From contig CAJTXU010000004.1 in the NCBI GenBank assembly GCA_910584125.1, positions 77,081 through 94,957 of the forward strand: a stretch of 17,877 nucleotides of DNA, written 5' to 3'. The notes under the pieces were generated by a model. It was not told the DNA's origin. It saw only the letters and a program-made list of their open reading frames with translations, and made no database searches. Source of the stretch: an uncultured Muribaculaceae bacterium (GTDB taxonomy: Bacteria; Bacteroidota; Bacteroidia; Bacteroidales; Muribaculaceae). Shown here in pieces: positions 8,251 through 16,622 of this stretch. Each line of letters starts with the position of its first letter. The stretch's first letter is position 1. Position numbers and translations under genes: made by a program.

Positions 8251-8416
8251 TCGGGAGGAAGCGGGAGGAATCGAGACAAATCGGGACTAATCAAGACAAA
8301 TCGGGACAAATCGGGACAAATCGAGACGAATCCCGATTCGTCCCGATTAGACTCGATTTGTCCCGAAGAAACTCGATTCATCCCGATGATTCCCGATGAA
8401 TCCCGAGGAAACCCGG
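8251..8416. repeat. Mirrored 10-bp-period repeat array 1
   Basis: About 16.5 units of 10 bp without any insertion or deletion. The left half (8251-8330) has eight units close to TCGGGACAAA. From 8331 the units turn to the complementary orientation (TCCCGATTCG, TCCCGATTAG, ACTCGATTTG and so on) up to the stop codon of the upstream ybaK-like gene. The turn point itself is an inverted repeat, GACGAATC (8325-8332) with GATTCGTC (8335-8342). A transcript of either strand could fold into a long, imperfect hairpin. The same unit recurs at 17661-17830. It fills most of the 292-bp gap between the deacylase and fabD and has no convincing coding potential. Confidence 0.85.
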
Positions 8417-8425
8417 TTACTCGGG
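8402..8425 (-). terminator. Possible 3' hairpin of the OPT-deacylase operon
   Basis: CCCGAG (8402-8407) pairs with CTCGGG (8420-8425), so the stem spans the stop codon of the deacylase gene and the last repeat unit of array 1. No U-run follows. With the rest of the array it may act as a terminator or 3' end, but this is a weak call. Confidence 0.3.
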
Positions 8426-8971
8426 CTTGAGCTCTACCCAGGTGTGGGTGTGACCGGTGGCGGGGATCACCTTGCCGAGCAGGTCGGCGAGGCGCATCGA
8501 GACGCTGGCCGTGTTGACACAGGGATGACACGCGTAGGTGTCGACGTCGCGCAGGTCGGAGTCGATGATCAGGCGCACCTTGCGGTCGCGGTCGTATATC
8601 AGGCCCATCGGCGACACCGCGCCCGGATGGATGTGAAGCAGTTCCTCCATCTTCTCGGCCGAGGCGAACGAAAGCCGGGCGCAGCCTAACTGCGACGACA
8701 GGTATTTCGTCTTGAACGGCTTGTCGGCCGGTATCATCAGCAGATAGAAATCGGTCTGCTGCCGGTTGGTGAGAAAGAGGTTCTTGAACACCGGGGCTCC
8801 GATCTCGCGGCGCACGGCCTCGCATTCCTCCATGGTGAAGGCCGCCGGATGCGTCAGCGTGACGTATTCGACGCCCGCGCCGTCGAGAAAATCATAGACG
8901 CCCGTCTCCGCCGCGGAGCGTTCCGCGCCGTCGACCGGGCGTCCTTCATATCTTACAGCTGTGAAATCCAT
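8417..8971 (-). CDS. YbaK/ProXp-ala-type aminoacyl-tRNA deacylase
   Basis: Free-standing editing enzyme that probably hydrolyses mischarged Ala-tRNA(Pro), as known for ProXp-ala (PrdX) proteins. 184 residues from the ATG. Key features are the conserved Lys63 in PVFKNLFL, the GAVSPMGL loop (117-124) and HPCVNTASVSM (149-159), all characteristic of the PrdX branch rather than YbaK proper. Two starts are possible: GTG at 8974 (4-base overlap with the transporter stop) or ATG at 8971 (TGATG overlap); I chose ATG. The overlap implies translational coupling with the OPT transporter. The stop codon abuts repeat array 1. Confidence 0.9.
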   Translation of the reverse strand: MDFTAVRYEGRPVDGAERSAAETGVYDFLDGAGVEYVTLTHPAAFTMEECEAVRREIGAPVFKNLFLTNRQQTDFYLLMIPADKPFKTKYLSSQLGCARLSFASAEKMEELLHIHPGAVSPMGLIYDRDRKVRLIIDSDLRDVDTYACHPCVNTASVSMRLADLLGKVIPATGHTHTWVELKPE

Positions 8972-10944
8972 CACTTCTTAGCCCTGCACGAATCCCAAAT
9001 GAGATAAGATATCAGAAGGATGTAGGCCACGCAGCCGAGGATCTGTGTGAGACCGTCGCCCAGCGGCGAGGTGTATTCGAAACCGACGAAACGCGTTATG
9101 GCCGCGAAGACGCCGAAGAGGGCGCCGCCGGCGATGAGTCCCGACGAGAGAAGCGTGCCCCGGTCGCGGCGTGCGTCGTTGACCTTCTTGTCTTTCGACG
9201 AGTTGCTGACGAAATAGGAGACGGCTCCGCCGACGAGCATCGGCGTGTTGAGCGACAGGGGGATGAACATTCCGAGACAGAACGCCAGCGCGGGCACGCC
9301 GAGCCAGTTGAGGATAAGGGCGAGGATAGCGCCGACCATATAGAGGATCCAGGGGGTCTCGCCGCCCATCATGAGGGGCTCGATCACCTTGGCCATGGCG
9401 TTGGCCTGAGGCGCGACGAGTGCGTTGTCGCCCACGAAGCCGTAGACCTTGTTGAGCACGATGATCACGCCGCCGACGGTGGCCGCCGACACGAGCGTGC
9501 CGAGGAACTTCCAGCTCTCCTGCTTGCGGGGCGTCGAGCCGAGCCAGTAGCCGATCTTGAGGTCGGTGACGAATCCGCCGGCCATTGAGAGCGCCGTGCA
9601 GACCACGCCGCCGATCACCATCGAGGCCACGATGCCGCTCGTTCCCTTGAGTCCTATGGCCACGAAGATGGCCGAGGCGATGATGAGCGTCATCAGCGTC
9701 ATGCCCGACACGGGGTTGCTGCCGACGATGGCGATGGCGTTGGCCGCCACCGTGGTGAAGAGGAACGCGATGAGCGTCACCACCAGCCACGCCACGAGGG
9801 CCTGCCAGAAGGTGTGGATCACGCCGAACCAGAAGAAGAGCAGCACGGCCACCAGGGCGATGGCGATGAAGAAGACGACCTTCTTCATGCTCAGGTCGAT
9901 CTGCCAGCGGACTTCCTGCGACTTGGCGGCTCCGCCCTTGAACTCACGCCCGGCGAGGCCGACGGCGTTGCAGATGATGGGCCACGACTTCACGATGCCG
10001 ATCACGCCGGCCATGGCAATGCCGCCGATGCCGATCATGCGCGCGTAGTCCTTGAAGATGGCGTCCGGGGCCATGGCCGCCAGCTCGGGCGATCCGTAAG
10101 TGCCCAACAGCGGAATCACTATCCACCAGACGAATATCGAACCCGCGAAGATGACGAAGGCGTATTTCAGACCGACGATATATCCCAGACCGAGCAGGGC
10201 GGCGCCGGTGTTGCAGCTCAGCACGAGCCGCGTCTTCTCGGCGATGGTGTGGCCCCACTGCGAAGCCGTGGAGGTCACCGTCTCGGCCCACCAGCCGAAG
10301 GTGGCCACTATGTAGTCGTAGATACCTCCGATCAGAGAGGCTATTACAAGCGTCTTGGCCTGGCCGGAGTTGCTGTCGGCTGCGCTGTCGGACTGCATGC
10401 CCGACACGAGCACCTGGGTCGTGGCCGTGGCCTCGGGGAACGGGTACTTGCCGTGCATGTCCTTGACGAAATATTTGCGGAACGGAATGAAGAACAGTAT
10501 GCCGAGTATGCCTCCGAGCAGCGAGCTCAGGAATATCTGGTAGAAATCGACCACGATGTCGGGATACGTTCCCTGCAGGATGTAGAGCGCGGGCAGCGTG
10601 AAGATGGCTCCGGCCACGATGACGCCCGAGCAGCTGCCGATCGACTGGATGATGACGTTCTGCCCCAGTGAGTTTTTCTTACCGAGGGCGTTGCTTAGAC
10701 CCACGGCGATGATCGCGATGGGAATTGCGGCCTCGAATACCTGGCCGACCTTGAGGCCGAGGTAGGCCGCGGCGGCACTGAACACTACGGCCATCAGCAG
10801 ACCCATTCCGACGGAATAGGGTGTGACCTCCTGCTGAGCCCGCGCCGGATGCATCACCGGCGTGTAATTCTCGTCGGCCCCCAGCTCGCGGAACGCGTTT
10901 TCCGGAAGGCCGGTCTCGGTGGTGTAGACTTTTTCCTCTAACAT
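8971..10944 (-). CDS. OPT-family oligopeptide transporter
   Basis: Integral inner-membrane proton-coupled importer of the OPT superfamily, predicted to take up short peptides; metal-chelate transport, as in the YSL branch, cannot be excluded. 657 residues. After a hydrophilic N-terminus of about 45 residues there are about 14-16 hydrophobic segments. Recognisable pieces are MAVVFSAAAAYLGLKVGQVF (first membrane segment), PFPEATATTQVLVSG, LLGLGYIVGLKYAFVIFAGS, NPVSGMTLMTLIIAS and PALAFCLGMFIPLSLN. ATG start. A promoter-like TACCTTTG lies 47 bases upstream. Its TGA overlaps the start of the deacylase gene, forming a two-gene unit. Confidence 0.93.
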   Translation of the reverse strand: MLEEKVYTTETGLPENAFRELGADENYTPVMHPARAQQEVTPYSVGMGLLMAVVFSAAAAYLGLKVGQVFEAAIPIAIIAVGLSNALGKKNSLGQNVIIQSIGSCSGVIVAGAIFTLPALYILQGTYPDIVVDFYQIFLSSLLGGILGILFFIPFRKYFVKDMHGKYPFPEATATTQVLVSGMQSDSAADSNSGQAKTLVIASLIGGIYDYIVATFGWWAETVTSTASQWGHTIAEKTRLVLSCNTGAALLGLGYIVGLKYAFVIFAGSIFVWWIVIPLLGTYGSPELAAMAPDAIFKDYARMIGIGGIAMAGVIGIVKSWPIICNAVGLAGREFKGGAAKSQEVRWQIDLSMKKVVFFIAIALVAVLLFFWFGVIHTFWQALVAWLVVTLIAFLFTTVAANAIAIVGSNPVSGMTLMTLIIASAIFVAIGLKGTSGIVASMVIGGVVCTALSMAGGFVTDLKIGYWLGSTPRKQESWKFLGTLVSAATVGGVIIVLNKVYGFVGDNALVAPQANAMAKVIEPLMMGGETPWILYMVGAILALILNWLGVPALAFCLGMFIPLSLNTPMLVGGAVSYFVSNSSKDKKVNDARRDRGTLLSSGLIAGGALFGVFAAITRFVGFEYTSPLGDGLTQILGCVAYILLISYLIWDSCRAKK

Positions 10945-10990
10945 ATAATTGAATTTTAGATTAATTCGAAAATTTCAACCTTACCAATCG

Positions 10991-10998
10991 CAAAGGTA
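10991..10998 (-). promoter_or_regulatory. -7 box of the OPT-deacylase promoter
   Basis: TACCTTTG on the minus strand matches TAnnTTTG exactly. It lies 3 bases below the eno terminator hairpin, so the -33 region falls inside the terminator and matches TTTG poorly. The inferred start is near 10984, giving a leader of about 40 bases. Confidence 0.5.
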
Positions 10999-11000
10999 AC

Positions 11001-11039
11001 AAAAAAAGGCCGAAAGTCCTAAGACTTCCTGCCTTTTTT
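11001..11039 (-). terminator. Intrinsic terminator of eno
   Basis: Stem between 11002-11018 and 11023-11039 with two mismatches and the 4-base loop CTAA (plus-strand reading); the closing part pairs AAAAAAGGC with GCCTTTTTT. In the minus-strand transcript a run of seven U follows. It lies about 32 bases after the eno stop. Its shape is also suitable for termination from the opposite strand. Confidence 0.8.
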
Positions 11040-11070
11040 ATAGATTCAGCGGCTCGGGGCCGCGGCAATG

Positions 11071-12372
<1,302 letters not shown>

Positions 12373-12444
12373 GTCTTTGATTTTTTATTTGGGTTTTCAA
12401 GAATTTTTGTCTAATTTTACCTTACAAAACGGTTGGAAAGCATC

Positions 12445-12480
12445 CAGACGGTGCTTTTCTCTACCCTCACGGGCCGTCTG
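12445..12480 (-). promoter_or_regulatory. Hairpin in the eno 5' leader
   Basis: CAGACGG (12445-12451) and CCGTCTG (12474-12480) form a perfect 7-bp stem with a 22-base loop. It sits at the very start of the inferred eno leader, about 8 bases after the expected transcription start. A 5'-end stabilising structure is possible; no known riboswitch is recognised. Confidence 0.4.
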
Positions 12481-12494
12481 ATACTTTAACAGTG

Positions 12495-12502
12495 CAAAGT
12501 TA
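12495..12502 (-). promoter_or_regulatory. -7 box of the eno promoter
   Basis: TAACTTTG on the minus strand matches TAnnTTTG exactly, within an AT-rich stretch. No good TTTG is found 19-20 bases upstream. The gap is shared with the divergent helicase gene. Confidence 0.5.
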
Positions 12503-12553
12503 ACAAATTTTTCGCAAATAGCGTTGCACTTTTTCTGATATTTAAAAACTTTT

Positions 12554-12560
12554 AGGGAGA
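12554..12560 (+). promoter_or_regulatory. Shine-Dalgarno-like site before the RecD-like gene
   Basis: AGGGAGA ends 6 bases before the ATG at 12567. A recognisable ribosome binding site is unusual in this window, where the other genes have A/T-rich leaders without one, and it supports this start codon. Confidence 0.5.
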
Positions 12561-12566
12561 CTTAAC

Positions 12567-13967
12567 ATGGAATCGCCAGCTTCGTCGCATCTTGTGTCGG
12601 CCGCGTTGGATTACCTGCCGTTCGAGCCGCTCGCCACGCAGCTCGAGGTGATACGCGCGGCGGCGGAGTTCGCCGTGTCTGGCGGCGAGCGCGATGTGTT
12701 CGTGCTCAACGGCTATGCGGGCACGGGCAAGACCTCAGTTGTCGGCGCGCTGATACATGCGCTCGACACGGTGAGGCGGCGCGTCGTGGTGCTCGCTCCG
12801 ACGGGGCGGGCGGCGAAGGTGGCCTCTGCCCTGTCGTCGCATCCGGCCTCGACGATCCACCGGCGCATCTTCCGCCCCGACCCCGCCGACCCGTCGGGCC
12901 GCACGTGGCGTCCGGCCCCGAACCAGCTGACCGACACGGTCTTCATCGTCGACGAGGCCTCTCTGATCGGCGACTCGCCGGGGGCGCCGTCGCACGGGTT
13001 GCTCTGGACGCTGATCAGATATGTCTACTCGGCGCCGGGATGCCGCATGCTGCTCGTCGGCGACGAGGCGCAGCTGCCTCCCGTGAGCCAGACGGCCTCG
13101 ACGGCCATGGACCCCGACAGGCTCAGACGGCTCGGGCTCAACCCGATATGCCATGCGCTCGACATCCCCGTGCGTCAGGCCTCCGACAGCGGCATCGTGT
13201 TCAACGCCACGGTGGTGAGGTCGTGCCTCATCACGCCGCCGCCCGACGGCATTCCGGTGCTGGCCGCATCGGGGTTCGCCGACATCAAGGCCATCGACAG
13301 CTCGGAGCTCGCCGACGCGCTTTCAGACTCGTACGCCAATGTCGGAATCGAGGAGACGCTGGTCGTGACCCGCTCGAACCGACGCGCCAACAACTTCAAC
13401 AACGCCATCCGCAACATGGTGATGTTCGCCGAGGAACCTCTCGAGCGCGGCGACCGCGTGCTCGTGTCGAAAAACGACTATTTCTGGCGCCGGCACGAGA
13501 AGGGCTCGCGCCTCATAGCCAACGGCGACATAGCCGAGGTCTCATGGGTCGGCGCGACGCAGAAGATGTACGGCCGATTCTTCACCGAAGTCGAGCTCCG
13601 CATGTCCGACGGCTCGCCGGTGAGCGCCATGATCATGCTGCGCAGCCTGGCCAGCGAGGGTCCGACACTGCCGCGCGACGAGATGGAAAGATTCCGCAAC
13701 CGAGTGCTCTCGGCCTACGACGGCGAGCTTTCGGAAAAAATAAAAGGGACCGACGAGGATCCCTTCTATAACGCATTGCAGGTGAAATATGCCTATTGCG
13801 TCACCTGCCACAAGGCCCAGGGCGGACAGTGGAAACATGTCTACATCGACATGGGGGGCATCGCCCCCGACGCCATAGGCCCCGATTTCTACCGCTGGCT
13901 CTACACGGCGCTGACTCGCGCCACCGAGCGGGTGTATCTTATCAATCCGACCATTCCGGTCACCTGA
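12567..13967 (+). CDS. RecD-like SF1 ATP-dependent helicase
   Basis: Predicted 5'-3' DNA helicase of 466 residues, of the AAA_30/UvrD_C_2 type often named exodeoxyribonuclease V alpha subunit. Walker A is GYAGTGKTS (49-57), motif II is FIVDEASLIGD, motif III LLVGDEAQLPPVSQT, motif V TCHKAQGGQWKHVYID and motif VI LYTALTRATERVYLI. It is much shorter than RecD2 and RecD of RecBCD and lacks their long N-terminal domain; no recB or recC lies nearby, so it is probably free-standing. Its gap to eno is AT-rich, and TAGCGTTG (12519-12526) is a one-mismatch -7 candidate. It converges with the lipocalin-like gene 4 bases away. Exact role unknown. Confidence 0.88.
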   Translation: MESPASSHLVSAALDYLPFEPLATQLEVIRAAAEFAVSGGERDVFVLNGYAGTGKTSVVGALIHALDTVRRRVVVLAPTGRAAKVASALSSHPASTIHRRIFRPDPADPSGRTWRPAPNQLTDTVFIVDEASLIGDSPGAPSHGLLWTLIRYVYSAPGCRMLLVGDEAQLPPVSQTASTAMDPDRLRRLGLNPICHALDIPVRQASDSGIVFNATVVRSCLITPPPDGIPVLAASGFADIKAIDSSELADALSDSYANVGIEETLVVTRSNRRANNFNNAIRNMVMFAEEPLERGDRVLVSKNDYFWRRHEKGSRLIANGDIAEVSWVGATQKMYGRFFTEVELRMSDGSPVSAMIMLRSLASEGPTLPRDEMERFRNRVLSAYDGELSEKIKGTDEDPFYNALQVKYAYCVTCHKAQGGQWKHVYIDMGGIAPDAIGPDFYRWLYTALTRATERVYLINPTIPVT

Positions 13968-13971
13968 CCGG
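13956..13971. terminator. Palindrome between two convergent stop codons
   Basis: CCGGTCA (13956-13962), CC, TGACCGG (13965-13971) is a perfect inverted repeat. It contains the helicase TGA (13965-13967) and ends one base before the stop-codon triplet of the opposite-strand lipoprotein gene is complete. It could form a hairpin at the 3' end of both transcripts. No U-run follows in either direction, so terminator function is tentative. Confidence 0.35.
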
Positions 13972-14406
13972 TCATCGCTCGGGATTGGTGATCAGGCTGT
14001 ATTCGTTGCCGTCCATGTAAAGTATGCCGTTCGACACGCGGTAGTTGTCGTAGTCCTCGTCGCCGACGTCAGAGGGGTCGCTCGACGACGTCACGACGAA
14101 GTGCACGCGGTCTTTGCGGGCGTTGACGCTCCACTTGCCTGCGTCCCATGACGTGACTACATTGCCGTTGTTGTATACCTCCGTCTCCTGCTCGGCGAAC
14201 GAGCCGTCGGCGTTGAATGTGATGGTCTGCGTCTCGGTCTTGTCGCGGTCGGTCTCGTTGTATGTCCATGAGCCTACCAGCGCGGTGTCGATCGTGCGGA
14301 AGTCCTCGGGATTGTTGTTGTCGTCATCGTCGCCGCAAGCCGACATGCCTGCCGTGAGCGCGACTGCCGCGAGGGCAAGGGCCGCGAAACGAAATGTCTT
14401 TTTCAT
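13972..14406 (-). CDS. Small lipocalin-like surface lipoprotein
   Basis: 144-residue lipoprotein, function unknown. The signal peptide KKTFRFAALALAAVALTAGM ends in the lipobox MSAC with Cys24. The mature protein begins CGDDDDNNN, a Cys followed by an acidic run as in the Bacteroidetes lipoprotein export signal that sends lipoproteins to the cell surface. The rest is a small beta-rich domain (LVGSWTYNETD, ITFNADGSFAEQETE, SWDAGKWSVNARKD, YRVSNGILYMDGNEY) like the lipocalin-like families of Bacteroidetes. I chose the internal ATG at 14406 because the signal peptide begins there; a longer reading to 14490 adds 28 residues without signal-peptide character. The gene is convergent with the RecD-like helicase; no clear promoter was found in its leader. 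Confidence 0.82.
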   Translation of the reverse strand: MKKTFRFAALALAAVALTAGMSACGDDDDNNNPEDFRTIDTALVGSWTYNETDRDKTETQTITFNADGSFAEQETEVYNNGNVVTSWDAGKWSVNARKDRVHFVVTSSSDPSDVGDEDYDNYRVSNGILYMDGNEYSLITNPER

Positions 14407-14441
14407 AGTCTTTATTTTTATTGATTTGATTTCGGAATCGT

Positions 14442-14462
14442 AAGGGCACACTTCATGCCCTT
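14442..14462 (-). promoter_or_regulatory. Hairpin upstream of the lipocalin-like lipoprotein
   Basis: AAGGGCA (14442-14448) and TGCCCTT (14456-14462) form a perfect 7-bp stem with a 7-base loop, 35 bases before the ATG. It may be a leader hairpin or an operator-like site; nothing in the sequence decides between these. Confidence 0.35.
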
Positions 14463-14528
14463 CTATCTCACAACGCGCCTGGACGCCCAATTGTTTGCTC
14501 CCTGACGTCCGGCCTCGTCCTCGGGCAC

Positions 14529-14567
14529 AAAAAAGATGTCCGCCCCCGCGCGCGGGGAACGGACATC
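14529..14567 (-). terminator. Intrinsic terminator of the rplM-rpsI-rpsB-tsf operon
   Basis: GATGTCCG (14535-14542) pairs with CGGACATC (14560-14567), and inside it a G+C-only core (CCCCGCGCGCGGGG) closes the stem. The minus-strand transcript continues with six U. It lies 21 bases after the tsf stop. One of the strongest terminators in the window. Confidence 0.9.
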
Positions 14568-14588
14568 CATGTTCGGCAGGTGTATGGA

Positions 14589-15581
14589 TCAGTCTTCGTT
14601 GAGGTTGACGCGCTTGAAGTCAACGACCACGAGACCCTTGGTGGTGTTCTCGAGGAACTGTCCGACAGTGATCTTGGCGTCCTGCACGTAGGCCTGCTCG
14701 AGGAGGCAGCTCTCCTTGAAGAACTTGTTGAGACGGCCGTTGGCGATGTTCTGGATCATCTGCTCGGGGAGGTTGGCGGCCTTGGCCTCGCCGGCCTCCT
14801 TCATGATCTGGCGGCCCTTCTCAGCCTCTTCGGCTGTGATCCAGCCCTTGGAGACGTTGCTCTCGATGTGGTCTTCGGAGTCGAAATGGTTGGGATTGAG
14901 GCCGGCCTTTCTGAGGGCGGCTTCCTGAGCCTTCACCACCTGCTCCTGCTTGGTCTTCTCGATAGCGACGCTGATCTCCTGGTCGATCGTTGCCTGGGGA
15001 ACGTCGTTGCGCGATACGGCCACGGGGTTCATCGACGCGATCTGCATGCAGACCTCGCGGCCCACCTGGGCGTCAACGCCCTCGAGGTTGAAGCCCACGA
15101 TGGCGGCGAGCTTGTCGTTGAAGTGGTTGTAGCTTGCCACGCTTGCGGCCTCGATCCACTCGTAGTCGCCGAGCTCCATCTTCTCGCCGGTCTTGCCGAT
15201 CTCGTCGGTGATGAGTTCGGCGAGCGTGCGGCCCTCGACCTGAACGGCCTTGAGCTCATCGACGCTCTTGCACTTGTTGGCGAGGGCGAGCGCGAGCACC
15301 TTGCGTGCGAGCGCGCGGAAGGACTCGTTCTTAGCGACGAAGTCTGTCTCGCACTTCAGCGTCGCGATAGCGGCGAAATTGCCGTTCGTGCCCGAGAATA
15401 CGCAACCCTCGGCGGCGTTGCGGTCCTCACGCTTGGCGGCAACCGCCTGGCCTTTCTTACGGATTATCTCGATGGCGGACTGGATGTCTCCTTCGGTCTC
15501 CGCCAGGGCGTTCTTGCAGTCCATCATGCCGGCGCCGGTCATGTGGCGCAGCTTCTTGATGTCTTCTATACTTACAGCCAT
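14589..15581 (-). CDS. tsf: Translation elongation factor Ts
   Basis: Guanine-nucleotide exchange factor that releases GDP from EF-Tu during translation; cytoplasmic. 330 residues, longer than the E. coli protein (about 283). The N-terminal UBA-like domain contains LRHMTGAGMMDCKNAL (11-26), followed by KCETDFVAKNESF (EF-Tu contact, about 77-88). The dimerisation core and C-terminal LLEQAYVQDAKITVGQFL are also present. ATG start. Last gene of the ribosomal operon, 100 bases after rpsB; that gap holds an imperfect hairpin that could set the ratio of S2 to EF-Ts. Confidence 0.97.
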   Translation of the reverse strand: MAVSIEDIKKLRHMTGAGMMDCKNALAETEGDIQSAIEIIRKKGQAVAAKREDRNAAEGCVFSGTNGNFAAIATLKCETDFVAKNESFRALARKVLALALANKCKSVDELKAVQVEGRTLAELITDEIGKTGEKMELGDYEWIEAASVASYNHFNDKLAAIVGFNLEGVDAQVGREVCMQIASMNPVAVSRNDVPQATIDQEISVAIEKTKQEQVVKAQEAALRKAGLNPNHFDSEDHIESNVSKGWITAEEAEKGRQIMKEAGEAKAANLPEQMIQNIANGRLNKFFKESCLLEQAYVQDAKITVGQFLENTTKGLVVVDFKRVNLNED

Positions 15582-15620
15582 TGCTTATGTTCTTGAGTTT
15601 TGGTTAAAAATTGAAAATCA

Positions 15621-15665
15621 GGAATAAGAAACCCGAAGCGCGACGCACCCGGATTTCCCATTCCC
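15621..15665 (-). promoter_or_regulatory. Imperfect hairpin between rpsB and tsf (possible attenuator)
   Basis: Arms 15621-15635 and 15650-15665 pair imperfectly (GGAAT, GAAA and CCG blocks against CGG, TTTC and ATTCC). The minus-strand transcript then runs into a T-rich stretch (about 15600-15618). It is a candidate partial terminator or processing site between the two genes. Confidence 0.4.
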
Positions 15666-15681
15666 GACTGTGAATGCTTGA

Positions 15682-16515
15682 TTACTCGGCGTCAGCGGCC
15701 TTCTCCTCGGCCTTGGGGGCCTCGGCGGGGGCAGCGGCGGGAGCCTCGTTGCGGCGCACGCGGCGACGGCGGGCGGGAGCCTCGCCCTCAGCCTGCTCCT
15801 TCTCCTCGGGATTGTCGATCTTCTCCACCTTGCGCTCCTCGAGGCCTTCGGCCATGGCCGAGCAAACGGCCTCGAGCACGATGTCGATGCTCTTCGAAGC
15901 GTCGTCGTTGGCGGGGATCACGTAGTCGACGTCGGCGGGGTTGGAGTTGGTGTCGACGATGGCGAAGACGGGGATGCCGAGACGCTTGGCCTCAGCGACG
16001 GCGATGTGCTCCTTCATGACATCGACCACGAAGAGGGCCGACGGCAGACGGCCGAGGTCGGCGATCGAACCGAGGTTCTTCTCGAGCTTGGCGCGCTGGC
16101 GTGTGATCTGGAGTTTCTCGCGCTTCGACAGGTTGTCGAACGTACCGTCCTTGGCCATCTTGTCGATGGTGGTCATCTTCTTGACAGCCTTGCGGATGGT
16201 GGGGAAGTTGGTGAGCATGCCGCCCGGCCAACGCTCTGTGACGTAGGGCATGTTGATGGCGCCGGCCTTGCTCTCGATTGCCTCTTTGGCCTGTTTCTTG
16301 GTGGCTACGAAAAGTACCTTCTTGCCGCTCTTGGCAATCTGTTTGAGCGCCTTGGATGCTTCTTCGATCTTAGCAGCCGTCTTATATAAGTCAATGATGT
16401 GGATACCGTTGCGCTCCATGAAGATGTAGGGAGCCATAGCGGGGTTCCATTTGCGCTTGAGGTGGCCGAAGTGGCAGCCGGCGTCAAGCAGCTGGTCGAA
16501 TGTGGGTGTTGCCAT
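15682..16515 (-). CDS. rpsB: 30S ribosomal protein S2 (uS2)
   Basis: Small-subunit ribosomal protein that binds late in assembly and contacts S1-type mRNA-binding proteins. 277 residues. The S2 core is clear: LLDAGCHFGHLKRKWNPAMAP, then FVATKKQAKEAI, YVTERWPGGMLTNFPTIRK and GIPVFAIVDTNSNPADVDYVIPANDDA. After about residue 235 there is an extension rich in Ala, Glu, Pro and Arg (including ARRRRVRRNE) that is low-complexity and variable in the phylum. ATG start. Third gene of the operon; the gap to rpsI upstream contains two hairpins. Confidence 0.98.
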   Translation of the reverse strand: MATPTFDQLLDAGCHFGHLKRKWNPAMAPYIFMERNGIHIIDLYKTAAKIEEASKALKQIAKSGKKVLFVATKKQAKEAIESKAGAINMPYVTERWPGGMLTNFPTIRKAVKKMTTIDKMAKDGTFDNLSKREKLQITRQRAKLEKNLGSIADLGRLPSALFVVDVMKEHIAVAEAKRLGIPVFAIVDTNSNPADVDYVIPANDDASKSIDIVLEAVCSAMAEGLEERKVEKIDNPEEKEQAEGEAPARRRRVRRNEAPAAAPAEAPKAEEKAADAE

Positions 16516-16548
16516 TTTCTTTGAGTCTGTTTACGTTCTTGTGGTGAC

Positions 16549-16614
16549 AATTCCGGGGTAGGGAACGTGTCCATCCGCGGAATTTAGATACTAAACACGA
16601 TGCGTCGAGCGCAT
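16549..16614 (-). promoter_or_regulatory. Two hairpins in the rpsI-rpsB gap
   Basis: AATTCCG (16549-16555) pairs with CGGAATT (16578-16584), and ATGCG (16600-16604) pairs with CGCAT (16610-16614). Both lie in the 107-base gap before rpsB. In other bacteria S2 represses its own mRNA through a leader; whether this is a comparable site is inference. Confidence 0.35.
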
Positions 16615-16622
16615 AGGATATG

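Noticed and set aside
8251..8416. CRISPR array
   Set aside because: Units are contiguous 10-mers with no spacers, and no cas genes are in the window.
8247..8825. Minus-strand open frame of 192 codons running through array 1
   Set aside because: It overlaps the deacylase gene in another frame and its end is only the translation of the 10-bp repeats (Ser/Arg/Phe/Pro/Asp units); an open frame follows from the repeat, not from selection.
14407..14490. Longer N-terminus for the lipocalin-like lipoprotein
   Set aside because: The extra 28 residues carry no signal-peptide features, while the internal ATG gives a perfect lipoprotein signal; the region also holds the leader hairpin.
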